Positions 38,029-49,700 of a DNA stretch of 64,000 nt are shown one piece after another. A model generated the notes under the pieces. It worked only from the letters and a program-made list of their open reading frames with translations, ran no database searches and was not told the DNA's origin. Source of the stretch: Symbiodinium natans (lineage: Eukaryota > Sar > Dinophyceae > Suessiales > Symbiodiniaceae); contig CAJNDS010000166.1 of NCBI GenBank assembly GCA_905221605.1, positions 87,001-151,000 on the forward strand, written 5' to 3'. Within the stretch, counting starts at the first letter, position 1; the number at the start of each line of letters is the position of its first letter. The position numbers were made by a program, and so were the translations under genes.

Positions 38029-39463
38029 CTTTCCAGGGATTCTCTCTCACCGGGGAGTCTGCAGAATTTCCGGGCACGCTGGTGTCTGGCAGCGTCAATC
38101 TGCGGGGCTCTGCGCCGGATTTGTTCAGGACGCTATGCAAAATTCGCCGGGGCTCTGCTGGATACCGCGGGGGGTTTGGCGCTCCAACAGCAGATGCACC
38201 AACCCGAGAAGCAACTACAACTTGACCCACTCGAGAGAGAAAGTTGCGGAGCATCTAGCAAGCCTACACACGAATAGTGGGGAATAACACACAGAACTTC
38301 AGAATTAAGGCCGAGAGGCAATCACCTTCAAGTTGCCGATTTGGAGCCAACGTAGACCGGGCCTGGAGGCGGGTTTTCCCCGCCTACAGTAGCTAGCCCA
38401 CTCTGGGACCACTCCGCAGGGAAGAGTCGTGGTTCGTGGTTTAAGATTTGGGTTTAGGGGCTTGGCCTGAGATCGTGTCAGAAGGCGCCGGAACGACGAT
38501 CTTTGGAATGTCTCCTCCACAATGTGCCAAGCGTCAGGACATGGCACAAGCAGCAATCTCCGGCATGTGTCGCCTATCCGGTGTGTTCAGGTTGCGCAAA
38601 GTCTTCGAGTCGCACATGTTTGCACAGGCTCATGAGCCATGACATTGCGAGTGCCTTTTGCTTTACATTGGTTGGTGGCTGCGCATGAAAGACGTGCAGA
38701 TGCGCAGGCCATGCTGCAAAATCTCGAGCTCACCAGCTCCATAATGATTGTCGTCGCATGCACAAATCATTCCTTGGACAGCATGAGAACTGAACTATGT
38801 GGATGTGCACACACAGGGGCGTGGGCGGTTCAGCTGACAACATGACGTGCCACACCTCACACCAATCACAACACGTACCACCACAAAACACACACACACA
38901 CACACTTTAGACTCGACTTCAGTCGAACTGCAAGCTCCAAATTCTTCCAATTTCCTTTCTCTTGAATACAAGCTCCATAGGTCTGGCAAGCTTCTGGATC
39001 TGCAACGGTAATCTGCACTCATTTTGAAATGGCCGAGGATGCAGCAACAGCTTTGAGGGTATTTTTGGGATGGCCTGCAGGTACACAGTGCAGCGTCCTG
39101 AACTGTTTCCCACTCCAAGGCATAGCTTCGTTGCACTGGGTTTGCCACGGAGTGCCCAATGCCCCTGCGAACTTCAATGCCAAAAGTTATACAAGAGTGC
39201 CCCCCCCTTGTGGGGGGGGGGGGTGGGGGGTAGGCGGCCCGTGTATTTCGTTTTTTTAAGGTTTCGGGGGGGGGAGGGGGACTGTAGCAAGGCATGTTCT
39301 CTCAGAAAGGCACTCGGACAGAAACCATTTTAGCGCGAGCTGTCTTCACCGGCGTCTGTGTCTGCTGCGTGTCTGATTTGGAACCTCGATCCTGAGTGTA
39401 CGTTTCATGGCCAAATTGAGTTTGTGAAGTGTGGCCCCGGGAGTGTTGCTCGCCCAAACTGGC

Positions 39464-39633
39464 TAGGCACAGCCCACATGTGACAGTTTGTCCTTTGTTG
39501 TGTCTGTTCCTGAACCTACAACACGACGGCGGGCGAAATTCGAAAGACCTCAATGAGTTTCACCCGCCATCGTGTTGCAGCAGGTTCCGGAACAGACACA
39601 AGAGGGCGAGCTGTCACATGTGGGCTGTGCCTA
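39464..39633. mobile_element. foldback (large hairpin) element with ~78-bp arms
   Basis: Left arm 39464-39541 starts TAGGCACAGCCCACATGTGA. Right arm 39555-39633 is its imperfect reverse complement: TCACATGTGGGCTGTGCCTA at the end, TGTGTCTGTTCC against GGAACAGACACA in the middle, and a CAACACG/CGTGTTG pair near the tip. The loop is about 13 bases. There is no internal coding sequence. This could be a non-autonomous foldback or MITE-type transposon, or an inverted duplication formed by replication template switching. Confidence 0.75.
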
Positions 39634-39704
39634 TCCGCCCCAAAACCCCCTCGCCTTCCCCGCCCATTTGGCATGCGCGTGGGAAGCCTTTATCCCACCT
39701 GCAG

Positions 39705-40186
39705 AGGGCGGGGGAAGGGGACTAACTGTAGCGTGCAAGAGTCCCTGTCTGGCTGTCTGTGGGACGTGTTGTGCGACTGTTAGGATGTTTCCTGGCTGTC
39801 TGTGGGACCCTGGGACCGGGAACGCCCCAAAAATAAGCGGGAAGGAGGGGGGCACTGTGGCGCGCAAGAGGCCCTGCCCTTTATGACCCACCCCAAACCC
39901 CCGCCCTCGCCGCCTGTTTCTGGCATTTCTGGCTGTCTGTGGGACCCCTATGGGATCGGGAACACCCCAGAAATAAGCGGGAAGGCGGGGGGGGGACTGT
40001 AGCGCGCAAGAGGCCCTGCCCCCCCAGAGCCCCGGCTCGCCGCCTATTTCTGGCTGTCTGTGGGACCTTTGTGGGACCCATAGGACAAAAAAGAAATAAG
40101 CGGGAAGGAGGGGGGGGGACTGTAGCGTGCAACAGGCCTTGCCCTTTAGGACCCACCGCAACCCCCCCCCCCGCCACCTGTTTCCA
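39705..40186. repeat. G-rich minisatellite, ~120-135-bp units
   Basis: Units begin GGCTGTCTGTGGGACC and contain AATAAGCGGGAAGG, a G run, ACTGTAGCGYGCAAGAGGCC and a C-rich end. Full units start at about 39796, 39931 and 40052, with a partial unit at 39705-39795. A lone related piece lies at 39260-39300. Confidence 0.85.
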
Positions 40187-40664
40187 GCCGGTGGAGTCCT
40201 AGAGTCAGAGACCGATCTGTAAAGGAGTGCAAAGCATGCCCTGCGTGCCTATTTCTCACTTGCCCTCTACCCCTCCCAAGATTGCGAGACTCCTGTAAAG
40301 CGCCCTTCATAATCTGTGTTAGGCCGAGGGAACAATGCTATGCCTGTGTTTGCGAATCTAGTTTGAACATAGGAAAACAAACGCATGACTAAGTTATGTG
40401 CACAGCTACGCAGGACAATTTAGGAACTGATCCTTCACCAAACCAGCCCTGGACCCTGAAGCCCAAAGACTCAACCTCTTTACATCCTCAAGACACCAAC
40501 CCTTCAACCGAACCCAAACCTGGAACCCCTTAATTAAGCTTTCAGCCCCTATCCTCTAAACTCCTCGTCGAAAGGAATGAGTTGGGCTCTACATCCCATG
40601 CTGTTTGTTTAACATGCCAGGCAGCCCCATAACTTAAGTTAACCGATAATTCCCCGCTTATTTT

Positions 40665-40775
40665 TCTACCCCCCCCCCCCCCACTGTTGCAAAATAAGCG
40701 GCGCGCAGCCCCGGAAATAGGCGGCGCTGGGGGTTACCCCCCCCCCCCCCCATTGCCAGATTTTTAAGGGGGGGG
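40665..40775. repeat. poly-C / poly-G homopolymer cluster
   Basis: Runs of about 15 C at 40668-40682 and 40737-40752 and a G8 run near 40769-40776, separated by two degenerate minisatellite-like AATAAGCGGCGC / AATAGGCGGCGC pieces. Likely difficult to sequence correctly. Confidence 0.85.
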
Positions 40776-43700
40776 CCGTTATACAAGTGCGAAACAGATG
40801 CCCTTTGGTACAGGGTTTGACACACACACACACACAAACAGAGAGTCACTCGCAAATTTGTATGCCGACATGGTTTTTTCTTGCAATGCCTCTTCGGGAC
40901 GTTTCAGAGCTAAACCTCCAGATATTCTTTGTTTGGGTTTCTTTCATCGAGCCTGACAAAACCCGACGAAAACCTGACAAAACCCGTCCGGAGAAAAAGG
41001 GCTCCTCATGCGACCCTGATCACCCTGCAAACAACTGCACTACCTGGTGTCCTTTTTGCAAACCTCAATAGCGCTGGTCTAGCCACCGGACTGCCACCAG
41101 CCTTGCCGCTTGCCAGGGCACACGACGAGGCATGACAGCGAAACCTTGCTGCACAAGCTGAGTTGAGCATCGGTGAGAAGCGCAAGAGGCTGGCAGGGCC
41201 GCCACAAAAGGAGGAGGCTGGAAATGGCTCGAGACGTACGCCATATCAAGCACTGGTACCGCTGCAACCGCCTTTGGGTGCGTCCAGGCGAGTGACGTCA
41301 AGAGAGAAACTGCACAAGCGGCGTTTCTGTGTGAGCCGCGTGTCCTTGTAACATTACATCTTGTGGCCCAGAGCACCGCGAGTTCCTCCGGCCGCCAAGC
41401 ACCTGAGCTGCGCTCCAGCGTTCAGCCTGGGCAGCCGGCCGGGCCTGCAAGTGCCTGCAACTGTAAGGTCCACAAGGCCAAGAGCATCCCTCGCCCGACA
41501 GCAAGGGATCCAAGGCCTCTGCAGGCTACAACGTTGGCAACGGTAGGGCACACTGCGACCATGCGCCTAGCGCACAACGGCCTTGGATGTCGCATGTGGA
41601 TCGCCACATTGCTTGCACGAATGCTTCTGGAAGCTTGGCTTCGGCAGTGCTCGCCGCACTGGCATGCCGTGTCCTGTATCTTGTCGATGGCACGCCATGC
41701 AATCTGGCCATCGTTTGCCGGCTGGCGGAACATGGCACCAAACCTGGTTGCCCTGTCTCGGGCCGCCGGAAGAGCGGCGGCCGCAACAGTAAAACAACCA
41801 AAGCACGCAGAGCTGAAGCTTCGTCGCGCAGTCTCTCGGGAATGGAACCCCACTTGACCCAAATCGTTTTCTGTGGTGCACCGCGGCACGAACCGTTTCC
41901 ACCTTCTCTCTTGTGTAAGCATCAGGAGCTGTCGTCCGTGAGGTGTGACATGCTTCTCGCGAGCATGGCCGAAGACCTGCTGGGAACGCCCTGCTTCCTC
42001 AGACAGCCAACCGACCGAGACAACTTGAGTTGGCGTCTAGACATAGGCACGCGCGAAGTGGGGCGGTGCAGCGAAGGGCATCCGGAAACCACTGCTGGTT
42101 TTTGTTCGATGCCGAGACTTCCTCATCGCGCTGGAAGGTGCACGGATGTGGCAGGGCGAAGTACCTTTGCGTATGGGAAGCGAGACCTTTGCTTTGTGAG
42201 GCAGCCTGCGGTGCTGACCGAGCAGCCTACCTGCAAGGCAAACGTGCCATCCACAGCAGCCAGAATGGATCCTCAGCGACAGCACTTCACCACAAGGTCA
42301 GAACAAGCCCAGAGGTGCACGCCGCGTACCGAGCGTGGCGCACGCGGAGCTTTCGGAGCCTCACGCTCAGGCGCACGATGTGAAGTGCACGAAAGCAGGC
42401 CTGGCTTCTCGGCCTTAGCTTCAACTGAGCCCCCTCAAGCCGTTCACGCAGATTAGATCCGACACACGGCACAGGGATGCCTGAGAGTCTCATCAATGAC
42501 AGCCTGAGAAGCTTGCAGGCAAGCTCCTCGCCAGAGCAGAGGCAGGTACACTCCTTTCGACTCTCACCCAGTAGTCAGTAGTCACTAGTTCTGTAGGGCA
42601 ATCTCCATGTGTCTCTCTCTTCAGGCAGCGCTTCATGCTATGTCGGTTTTGTGAGTTCCCTTCAAAAACCCATCGTAGACTCTTTTCGGAAACTCCGGAA
42701 CTTCGGCGGCGCGTCCGTTTTACTTACGCGCGCTGGACGGCAGCTTACGCGGCGCGTGGTTGTTGGCATGCTTGCTTACGCGAGCTTACGCGGAAACTGC
42801 TGGCCAAACCCGTTGCTTGCCACTTACGCGAGCTTTTGCCCAGTTTGATGGGAACGCATATTGTGACTTTGCGCATGCCCCAGGCATGCGCAAAGCAGAA
42901 AACACGGGCGCCTCCGAGCCCGTCGCTGGGTCACCGCAGGCAGCGCCCGCAGCATCCCGCAGCGCGAGCACGGAGAGCAGATGAGACAGCGGGGCCAGGC
43001 TACTGAGCGGCTACTGCGGCTACGGTAGGATCCGGAAGCCTCTGGGCGCCCGCACTGAGGCTGGCGCGGCGGCCCTCGCCGCAAGACCATCCGTGAGTGC
43101 CAAGGTTGCGCATCATCCGGCAATCTGGACGGCCCGCATGGCATGTGTCAGCACGCTTTCGATAGGGCTTTATTTTCCAGTAACAAGCACCTTTTGCGAG
43201 CCCTTGCGTGAGCAGCACACGAGGCACCTGGAAAAGAGCGCGGTGACGCTCGCGCAAGCTGCCCGAGTCACAGGTGGAGTCCACCGCTCGACTCTATCCG
43301 GTGCGCGAGGCGGCCGTGTGCAGGCCGCAGGAAAAGGTGCGGCAGGGGCGCACTACGCCTCTCCACACAAGGATCTCCTTCTGCGAACTGCGTAGGACGA
43401 GGCCGGCTTACGCAAAGCTGCGGGAGCAACGCCTACAGTAAGCACTGCCTTAGGCAATGCCCACATCCCACGGTGTGGACTGGGTGGCCGGCACTCACTC
43501 CAACACATATCGAACACATGGAACACACCCGTCCGCAATGCTGAGCAGACTGTAAGAGCTGCAGTTTTTGCGGCACATTGCGGCACCGTAGGATCACCTG
43601 CTCAACCTGCGCACCCGGGCCGCGTGCCTGGCACGCGGAACTTGTCGCGTGGCACCGCCAAGGCGCGCCGAGGAACGCAGCGGGCGTGCCTGCTGTGCTG

Positions 43701-46700
43701 GAGGCCTTGCGCTGAAAGACTCGTGAAGTTCTTTGGAGCCTTCGCCGGCTTTCTTCGAAGCTGGCGGTAGCAGACATTCGGCTCGCGAGGCTTGCGGTCC
43801 ACTGGCAAGCCACAACCACGAAGCCCGCTTCCCCTGCAGCACCTGCGTGACGCGATGCGGATGGTGCGGATGATGCGGTGCCGCGATGGGACTTTTCAGC
43901 ATCAGCTCGGCTCAGCGCCCGGGCGAATAACCAGGTCGCCAAGCCCGCGTGTCAGCAAATGGACACGTCCGTCTGCGGCAGGGCCAGCCGAGTGCCGCCG
44001 CCGGCACCATGCAGAAAGGTGCAGGAACAAGCCCGGAGAAGCGCACGTGCTCGGAAGCTTCTGCTTTCGGGCCTTTTGGGTCGCAGATGTCGAAAGTTGC
44101 CATATTCTCTGGCATGGTCTACACGGTAGCCTGGAAAGCGGGAGCCTTCTTGCCGAGGCTCACACAAAAAGATTCCACCGAACTCACAGGCCCGGCTTGC
44201 ACGCGGGCAAGAAGCCCACGGAGCTGCCAGCAGCCCGATCACTCCGATCAGTGGCGCATCGAGGCAGTGCCAAGGCTTTGTTTGGTGGCGCTTGGCCATC
44301 GCCATTTCGAAGCTCTGTAGGGGGCTGCTACAGTCCCAAGCACATGCCCTGCCCAGGCACGCGGCAAAGGCATTCGGAGGGCTGCCGCATTTGACAACAT
44401 GGAGAAGGAATCTCACGGAAGCTCACGTGCGACTCATGTCGGAGTCGCACGGCAGGTCGAGCTCGCAACTCCGCGCCACCGGGGGCATCGGCAGCGCCTC
44501 GTAGCCGCAGGCTCCACGGACCTCAAGCTGGGAGCAAGGACCTTCTAACGATGTCGGAGTGTGCAGCCGGCTCACAGCTGACGCCTCCTGGTGCAGCCAT
44601 GGTTGTTGGTGCACAAAGTGTCCGCAAACTGCTGCATCCAAACTGATCCCTATGGTTGATGCAAGAAAAAGGTCGTGCCTGATGCTTTGAATCGCGGCAG
44701 AACGCAAACCCTGCGAACGGGCCTCGCCCCAATAACGCACGGAGCCTTCGGGGCATTCTGCGGAAGAAGCCGCAGACGTGGGCTGGCAACACCAGCCCCG
44801 CCGAACAACACAAGCACGCGCGCAGCTGCAGCCCCTACAGCTGCTGATGCGACGTGGGTTCGGGCAGGGCACAAGCGTGCAGATCTTGCAGAACAACAGA
44901 GTCCGGAACCGCAAAACCATCCTGGCCTTGCTTCTGAGGACGGGGCCAAGAGCAACCGACAAACAATCACGCTGCGTGTGAGCAAGATGCCCTCGTGTGA
45001 TCCCGCACATGGGTCTGACACCTTTGATGAAAATGCAGGTGAAAGCGACAGGGTACCGAAGGAGTGGAAAAACGCAGTGAGCTTAGCATCGTCGTCGGCG
45101 ACGTCGCTGCAAGTCCACGAAGCATGGGGCCTCGAGCCCTTATCCCAGCAGCACAAATCTTCAACTTAGAGTCTAGGGTGGCACAGAGCCATCGAGTGAC
45201 GGGAGCTGCTTGGCAGAATTGAGTAGCAACAGAGCATCCGAAGCATCAAGAGAATCGACTGCCACCAGGGAATGTCTAGCCGACGATGAGACTGATCCCA
45301 ACGTGCGCGCACCTAGCAGCATGTGCACCGCCTCAAAGAGGCTTTCGTTGCAGGCCAGAAGACTGGCCGGCGAAGAGGCAGAACGTCGCAAGCACTCGGG
45401 TGGGTGACTATATGCTACGAGATTAGGCGCTATCTCGCCAACATGAACCTCCCTCGCGGCCTGCACAGCCCACATGGCCTGCAGGCGACAAGCCACGCCT
45501 TTCTGCACTTGCCCGATAACTTGGGACCAAAGTTAAAGACTAATTGACATCCGCCATGCCAACGATTCTCGTCTCAAGCAGGATGTAGTTATGGTTACGA
45601 GCAACCCTACCACGAGAGGACCCCAAGATTCGTGGACAAGCGTTTGAATATTCAACCCAACGGCTCAAAGGTTGGAACGTTTTTGCCTCCCCTAACTCTT
45701 CCACATTTTGGCCGAAGGCCTGTCGATTCTTGTTCCGCCTTTCGATCGCCGGGCCCTTAAAAGTTTCATCACCGACCACTGGCAACCCAAACAATGCTAA
45801 CCACCGGCCAGCTATCGGATCTGCCGGGCCAGTGATCATGGATCATGTCTTCAAGACAAGCTGCCCGGTACCCTGACCAGCTGCGTGGGTTGCGACTCGT
45901 TCCCATTCTGGGGTGGACCACTGGAAGGCTCGTGAAAGGCTGAAAAAAGCGCACGCCGCTCTCTTGCCTGTTTGCCTTGTCCGGTTCCGTTACGTTGCCT
46001 TCGATGTCACCTTGCGGACGCTGTTTTAGGGATGATGTCCCGCTTTCTTCCGCAGTCCCCTGCATGACGCCGATGGACCGAAGCCGGAAGCAGAAAGCTT
46101 TCCATGTCGCACCATCGTTTGGTCCGTGCACAGAGTCCCACCCACGCCGCCGGCCTTAGCGCGGTTTCGGCCGTGCAGAGGGCATGCTCCAGCTGCTCAC
46201 ATGGTGAGCTGCGGCGCGGACCTGCTACAATCCCGTCTGCTGGTTCCTCCTGTGCAGCACCGGCACGCTCTGCCAAGGTTCGCGCTGTGCGTCACCTCCG
46301 TTCAGTACATGTTGAGCACGTGGCATCTGCAGTTGCCAGCTTTTCGAGAAACGCGCAGAAGGAAGCGCCAGATTCCACTGCGTTTTGGCCTTCGTCTCCT
46401 TCGTGCTCTCTCATCTTTCGGCTACGGTATAGCCACAAGCAGACCAGAGTCCTCCATCTCCCGCGATCCGGTTGCCCCATATGAGTCCAGACTTGAAACC
46501 CTTAACGGCTCCCAAGCCAGGCCATGTGAGGATTCCCACGAGCCTCAGGCACCCCTAGCGGCCCTAGCGCCCGTCGGCTAGCTCCAGGCTATTCTTGATA
46601 TGTGTGGTCGTGGGGGATCCTTCAAGAATCGAGCCTGGAAAGGTCTCATCCACAGATCACCTTGAGTCTACGGAGTTGCCAGGCATGAGATTTGCCCTGG

Positions 46701-49700
46701 ATTTGACGGACAAGGTCACGATGCCTGGCGAAAGGTCAGAAAGGCTTCCCTGCAGCCGCGTTTGCCCAGGGCGGATCATTACTGCCCTGGGCTGCCAGGC
46801 AAGAGCTTCCTGACAGCGCGGCACGCGAAGGATGTCGGACGTGCAGCTCCGACACATGTGCCGACGTTCACGACAAAGGGCTGCGTGGAAGCTGGGGGCA
46901 CAGGAGATGCGGGGCAAACCCACGCCAGACCACGATGAGGAGACTTCCACTGGCGATCCTCCTCTCTGTGAAACCATGCAAGCTGTGTCCACGCCGCAGG
47001 CTTGTTCTGACAGCTGAATTCACACCTGTGACGACGCTCGAGACGCGCCAAGAGGCGGCAGCCGCTTCATGAGGTGCTGAAAGTCGAAGAGGGCCTTCCA
47101 GATGGGGACATGAACGGTAGAGCAGCGTGGCAATGCGAGCCGTCCTTCACCGCCTCGCTGGGGCGATGGCCACGGTTGTTAAGGAGCGGCTACTTGGGAG
47201 GTGTGTGTTTGGCACAACATGTGTGAAAAGGCACCGCCTTGGCACTCGGCCTTACAAAAAAGCAGCCCATGTGACAAAAGGCACAACGCTGAACGCCAAA
47301 CCCCATGTGCACGCAGGTTCAAGGCAAACAGTCAAGAGTGTGAAGTTCTGTGCGTGCCTGCGTGTGCTGGTCGGCTGGGCAACGGAAGTCCCGCCGATGC
47401 ACGTAGGTGAGGACTGCTTGCAAGGTCTCGGGCATCTTGCGGACGATGGATTTGATTTGCGGCGATCAGCGCGACCGAGACCATCTGCCATGAATTTGCA
47501 CCAGCCAAAGCGAAAGCCACCCTTCACTGGCCTCTGCATATCCAACCTGCACCTCACAACACGGCCTCCCAGGGCTCCTAGGGCCTCAGCTCCCGACAGC
47601 GCAAGCACGCGTGGGGGCATCCAACCTTTTGCGACACAAATTGGCGAATGAGTCAGGTAGCAAGGGCACGTGCTTGTGGCGCGCCACTCCAATGATGTCT
47701 AAGTTAAGACTACACCGTGCTGCTGGCGCGTGGTGTGGGGAGGGCGTTGCGCTGCCACAGGATCGGGCGTGCCCGATGGACGATGCCCCGAGCCGAGGCT
47801 GCTGCGCGGGGCAGCTGGAGCAGGCAGAAAGACCGGACTCAGCCCTGCAGCCGACCTGTTCCACCTCTTCTGGCAGACCCCCGTTCTCAGCTCGGAACCC
47901 GGGGCCGGGCCAGATGGATGTTCTATCCAACCGACCCCGAGCCGCAGCTTGGATGTTGCGGGCATGGCCAAAACTCATGAAAATCAGGGACTAGGGGCTG
48001 TGCTCATAGTGGCACAGTCTCAAATCCATGCTCAAGGGGCAGGAGGACTGGAAGGTGGCCAGGGCCCAAGCTGACTGTGGCTCCAATCCCACCTCCCTTC
48101 ATCGCGTGCGTCCCAGGAAGTTGATGGTGATTGCAGCAGACAAGATTCTTGTAGAGCTGGCATCGTACGGCGCTACTGCAGGTTCCGGCTCCGTAGCAGG
48201 GAAGGCGTATGAAGGCATGGCCGACTGCACAAGGCAAATCAGGCGATGAAGGTCCTTCAGCGCACGGCTCAAGCTTTCCACCGAGCAGCAGGTACCCAGC
48301 TACTCACGCAGACAGTCTCAGAATGGCCCGCCAGGGTCTGAGCCGTGATATTGCGCGCAAGCTGAAGATCCCACAGCACGGGCGCTGCAAAGTAGAGGGC
48401 GGCGCAACCAGCTGAACAACGGAAGAAGCGAAGCGACATGCGCAAAGCTGCACGTTGGCATCTCATGGCCAAACCAAAACCCTGTCTCCCGACAATGGCT
48501 CCTCTTCAAACTTGACAGAGGGTGTCCGACCCCAGCTTGAGAACTTGTCTGTAAAAAACCTGACTCATGCGTCTCGTCCTTTCCTGCGAATCCCGCGGCA
48601 GCTTCGAGAAAACTCCCAGGTCTGGCAGAGCAAGAAACCAGAAACGACCTGAGCCTGCATTAGGACACATGCCTCGCTGGACACATGGCCAGGCCTTCGC
48701 CAAGGTCTGTGCCACTGAAAAGCAAGGGTGGCCTTGACGGCTATGAAGAGTTCGGCAGAGCACCTGCTGCAAACTGGCAGAAAACATCGGAGAATCGACG
48801 CCCCACCGCGGCGATGGGCAGCATCGCTCATCAGCGATCTTCACGCTATTCACACTACCTTTGCAAGCAGGGGTGGGCCACGCCATTGCGGCGCACTTGG
48901 TTCTGTTGTGACTGTTGTGAGTGATGCCGGTTCGCTCGGCGGCTGCTCTGAGCCTCACCGCCCCCTGACATCAGATAGCCTGCATGCTGGCCCCACTGGC
49001 CCCACTGGCCTCTCACGACATCCAGCGAGTGGGGGATGTGAGGGGGACGTTCGGACCTGCATGGACCTGCCCTCTCCCAACTCAACCCGAAAGGCCAAAC
49101 AGAAATTTTCCGACAAACACATGCAAACATAGCTCCCTATCCCGTCGCCGGCCAGATGATTGGCTCGAGCACAATAGATAGCATGCTCTGACACATACAA
49201 GCAGGGACGCATTGCGTTGCGGGGCGCTGAGGTGCATGGGTTGCTTGTCCGTGGAGGAGAGGAGCAGTCATCCCGAAACTGCGTCTAAACTGAGATGCAA
49301 GCACCCTGCCTTCTGAGGCATGCGGTATTGGGGGGGGGGGGGAGGCTTCGGGCATGGGACGGCTCAAGGGGCCCCGTGAAAAGACAATGTCGCATCACGG
49401 GGTCTTCTTAGCACATTTCCAGGCCCCTGCGGCTGGTCCCGCATGCTGTGGCGCTTGAAGAGGGATTGACACGCCATTGGCCTCAAATTTCTACCCCAAA
49501 GCTTCCCTTGGATAGCTGAGGAGGAGGCCCATACAGTGGGGTCTGAATCCTTTTCGCCACTGCCCATGTGCAGCATCGCTCATGTGCGTTCTTCACCCTG
49601 AGGAAGGGCGGCCTCACTAGCCTCACGACGAGATTTCCATCTTTAGTGTAAGCGGGAGGGTTCTTGACAAAGCACTTTACAGCTTCCCAACTTTCCTCAG

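Larger units (their letters stand above)
21775..38910 (+). repeat. large tandem repeat unit, copy 2
   Basis: Second direct copy, with the same anchors as copy 1. It differs from copies 1 and 3 by an inverted segment (31407-31971), unique DNA at about 31985-32405, a replaced block (about 33853-35380) containing a palindrome and a GATAAA motif cluster, and a run of about 19 G at 38010-38028 where copy 1 has a few pyrimidines. The longest ORFs (27381-28202 plus, 34118-34906 minus, 22412-23125 minus) have no known domain and are not maintained in copies 1 and 3, so no CDS is called. Confidence 0.85.
38911..40989. other. spacer between repeat copies 2 and 3
   Basis: Unique DNA with several distinct structures: a foldback element (39464-39633), a G-rich minisatellite (39705-40186), C15-16 and G8 runs (40665-40775) and a CA run near 40820. 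The 176-codon minus ORF across the minisatellite (39631-40161) is repetitive because the minisatellite is, so no gene is called. The stretch 40190-40660 shows nothing recognisable. Confidence 0.6.

Noticed and set aside
39631-40161. 176-codon minus ORF with repeated GQGLLRATVPP segments
   Set aside because: The protein repeats simply reflect the ~130-bp minisatellite; no start context or flanking coding sequence.
41587-42456. 289-codon plus-strand ORF in copy 3
   Set aside because: No known domain, and the equivalent frames in copies 1 and 2 are shorter and broken by stops and frame-changing indels. In GC-rich DNA such ORFs arise by chance. A short frame-conserved part is reported as a finding instead.
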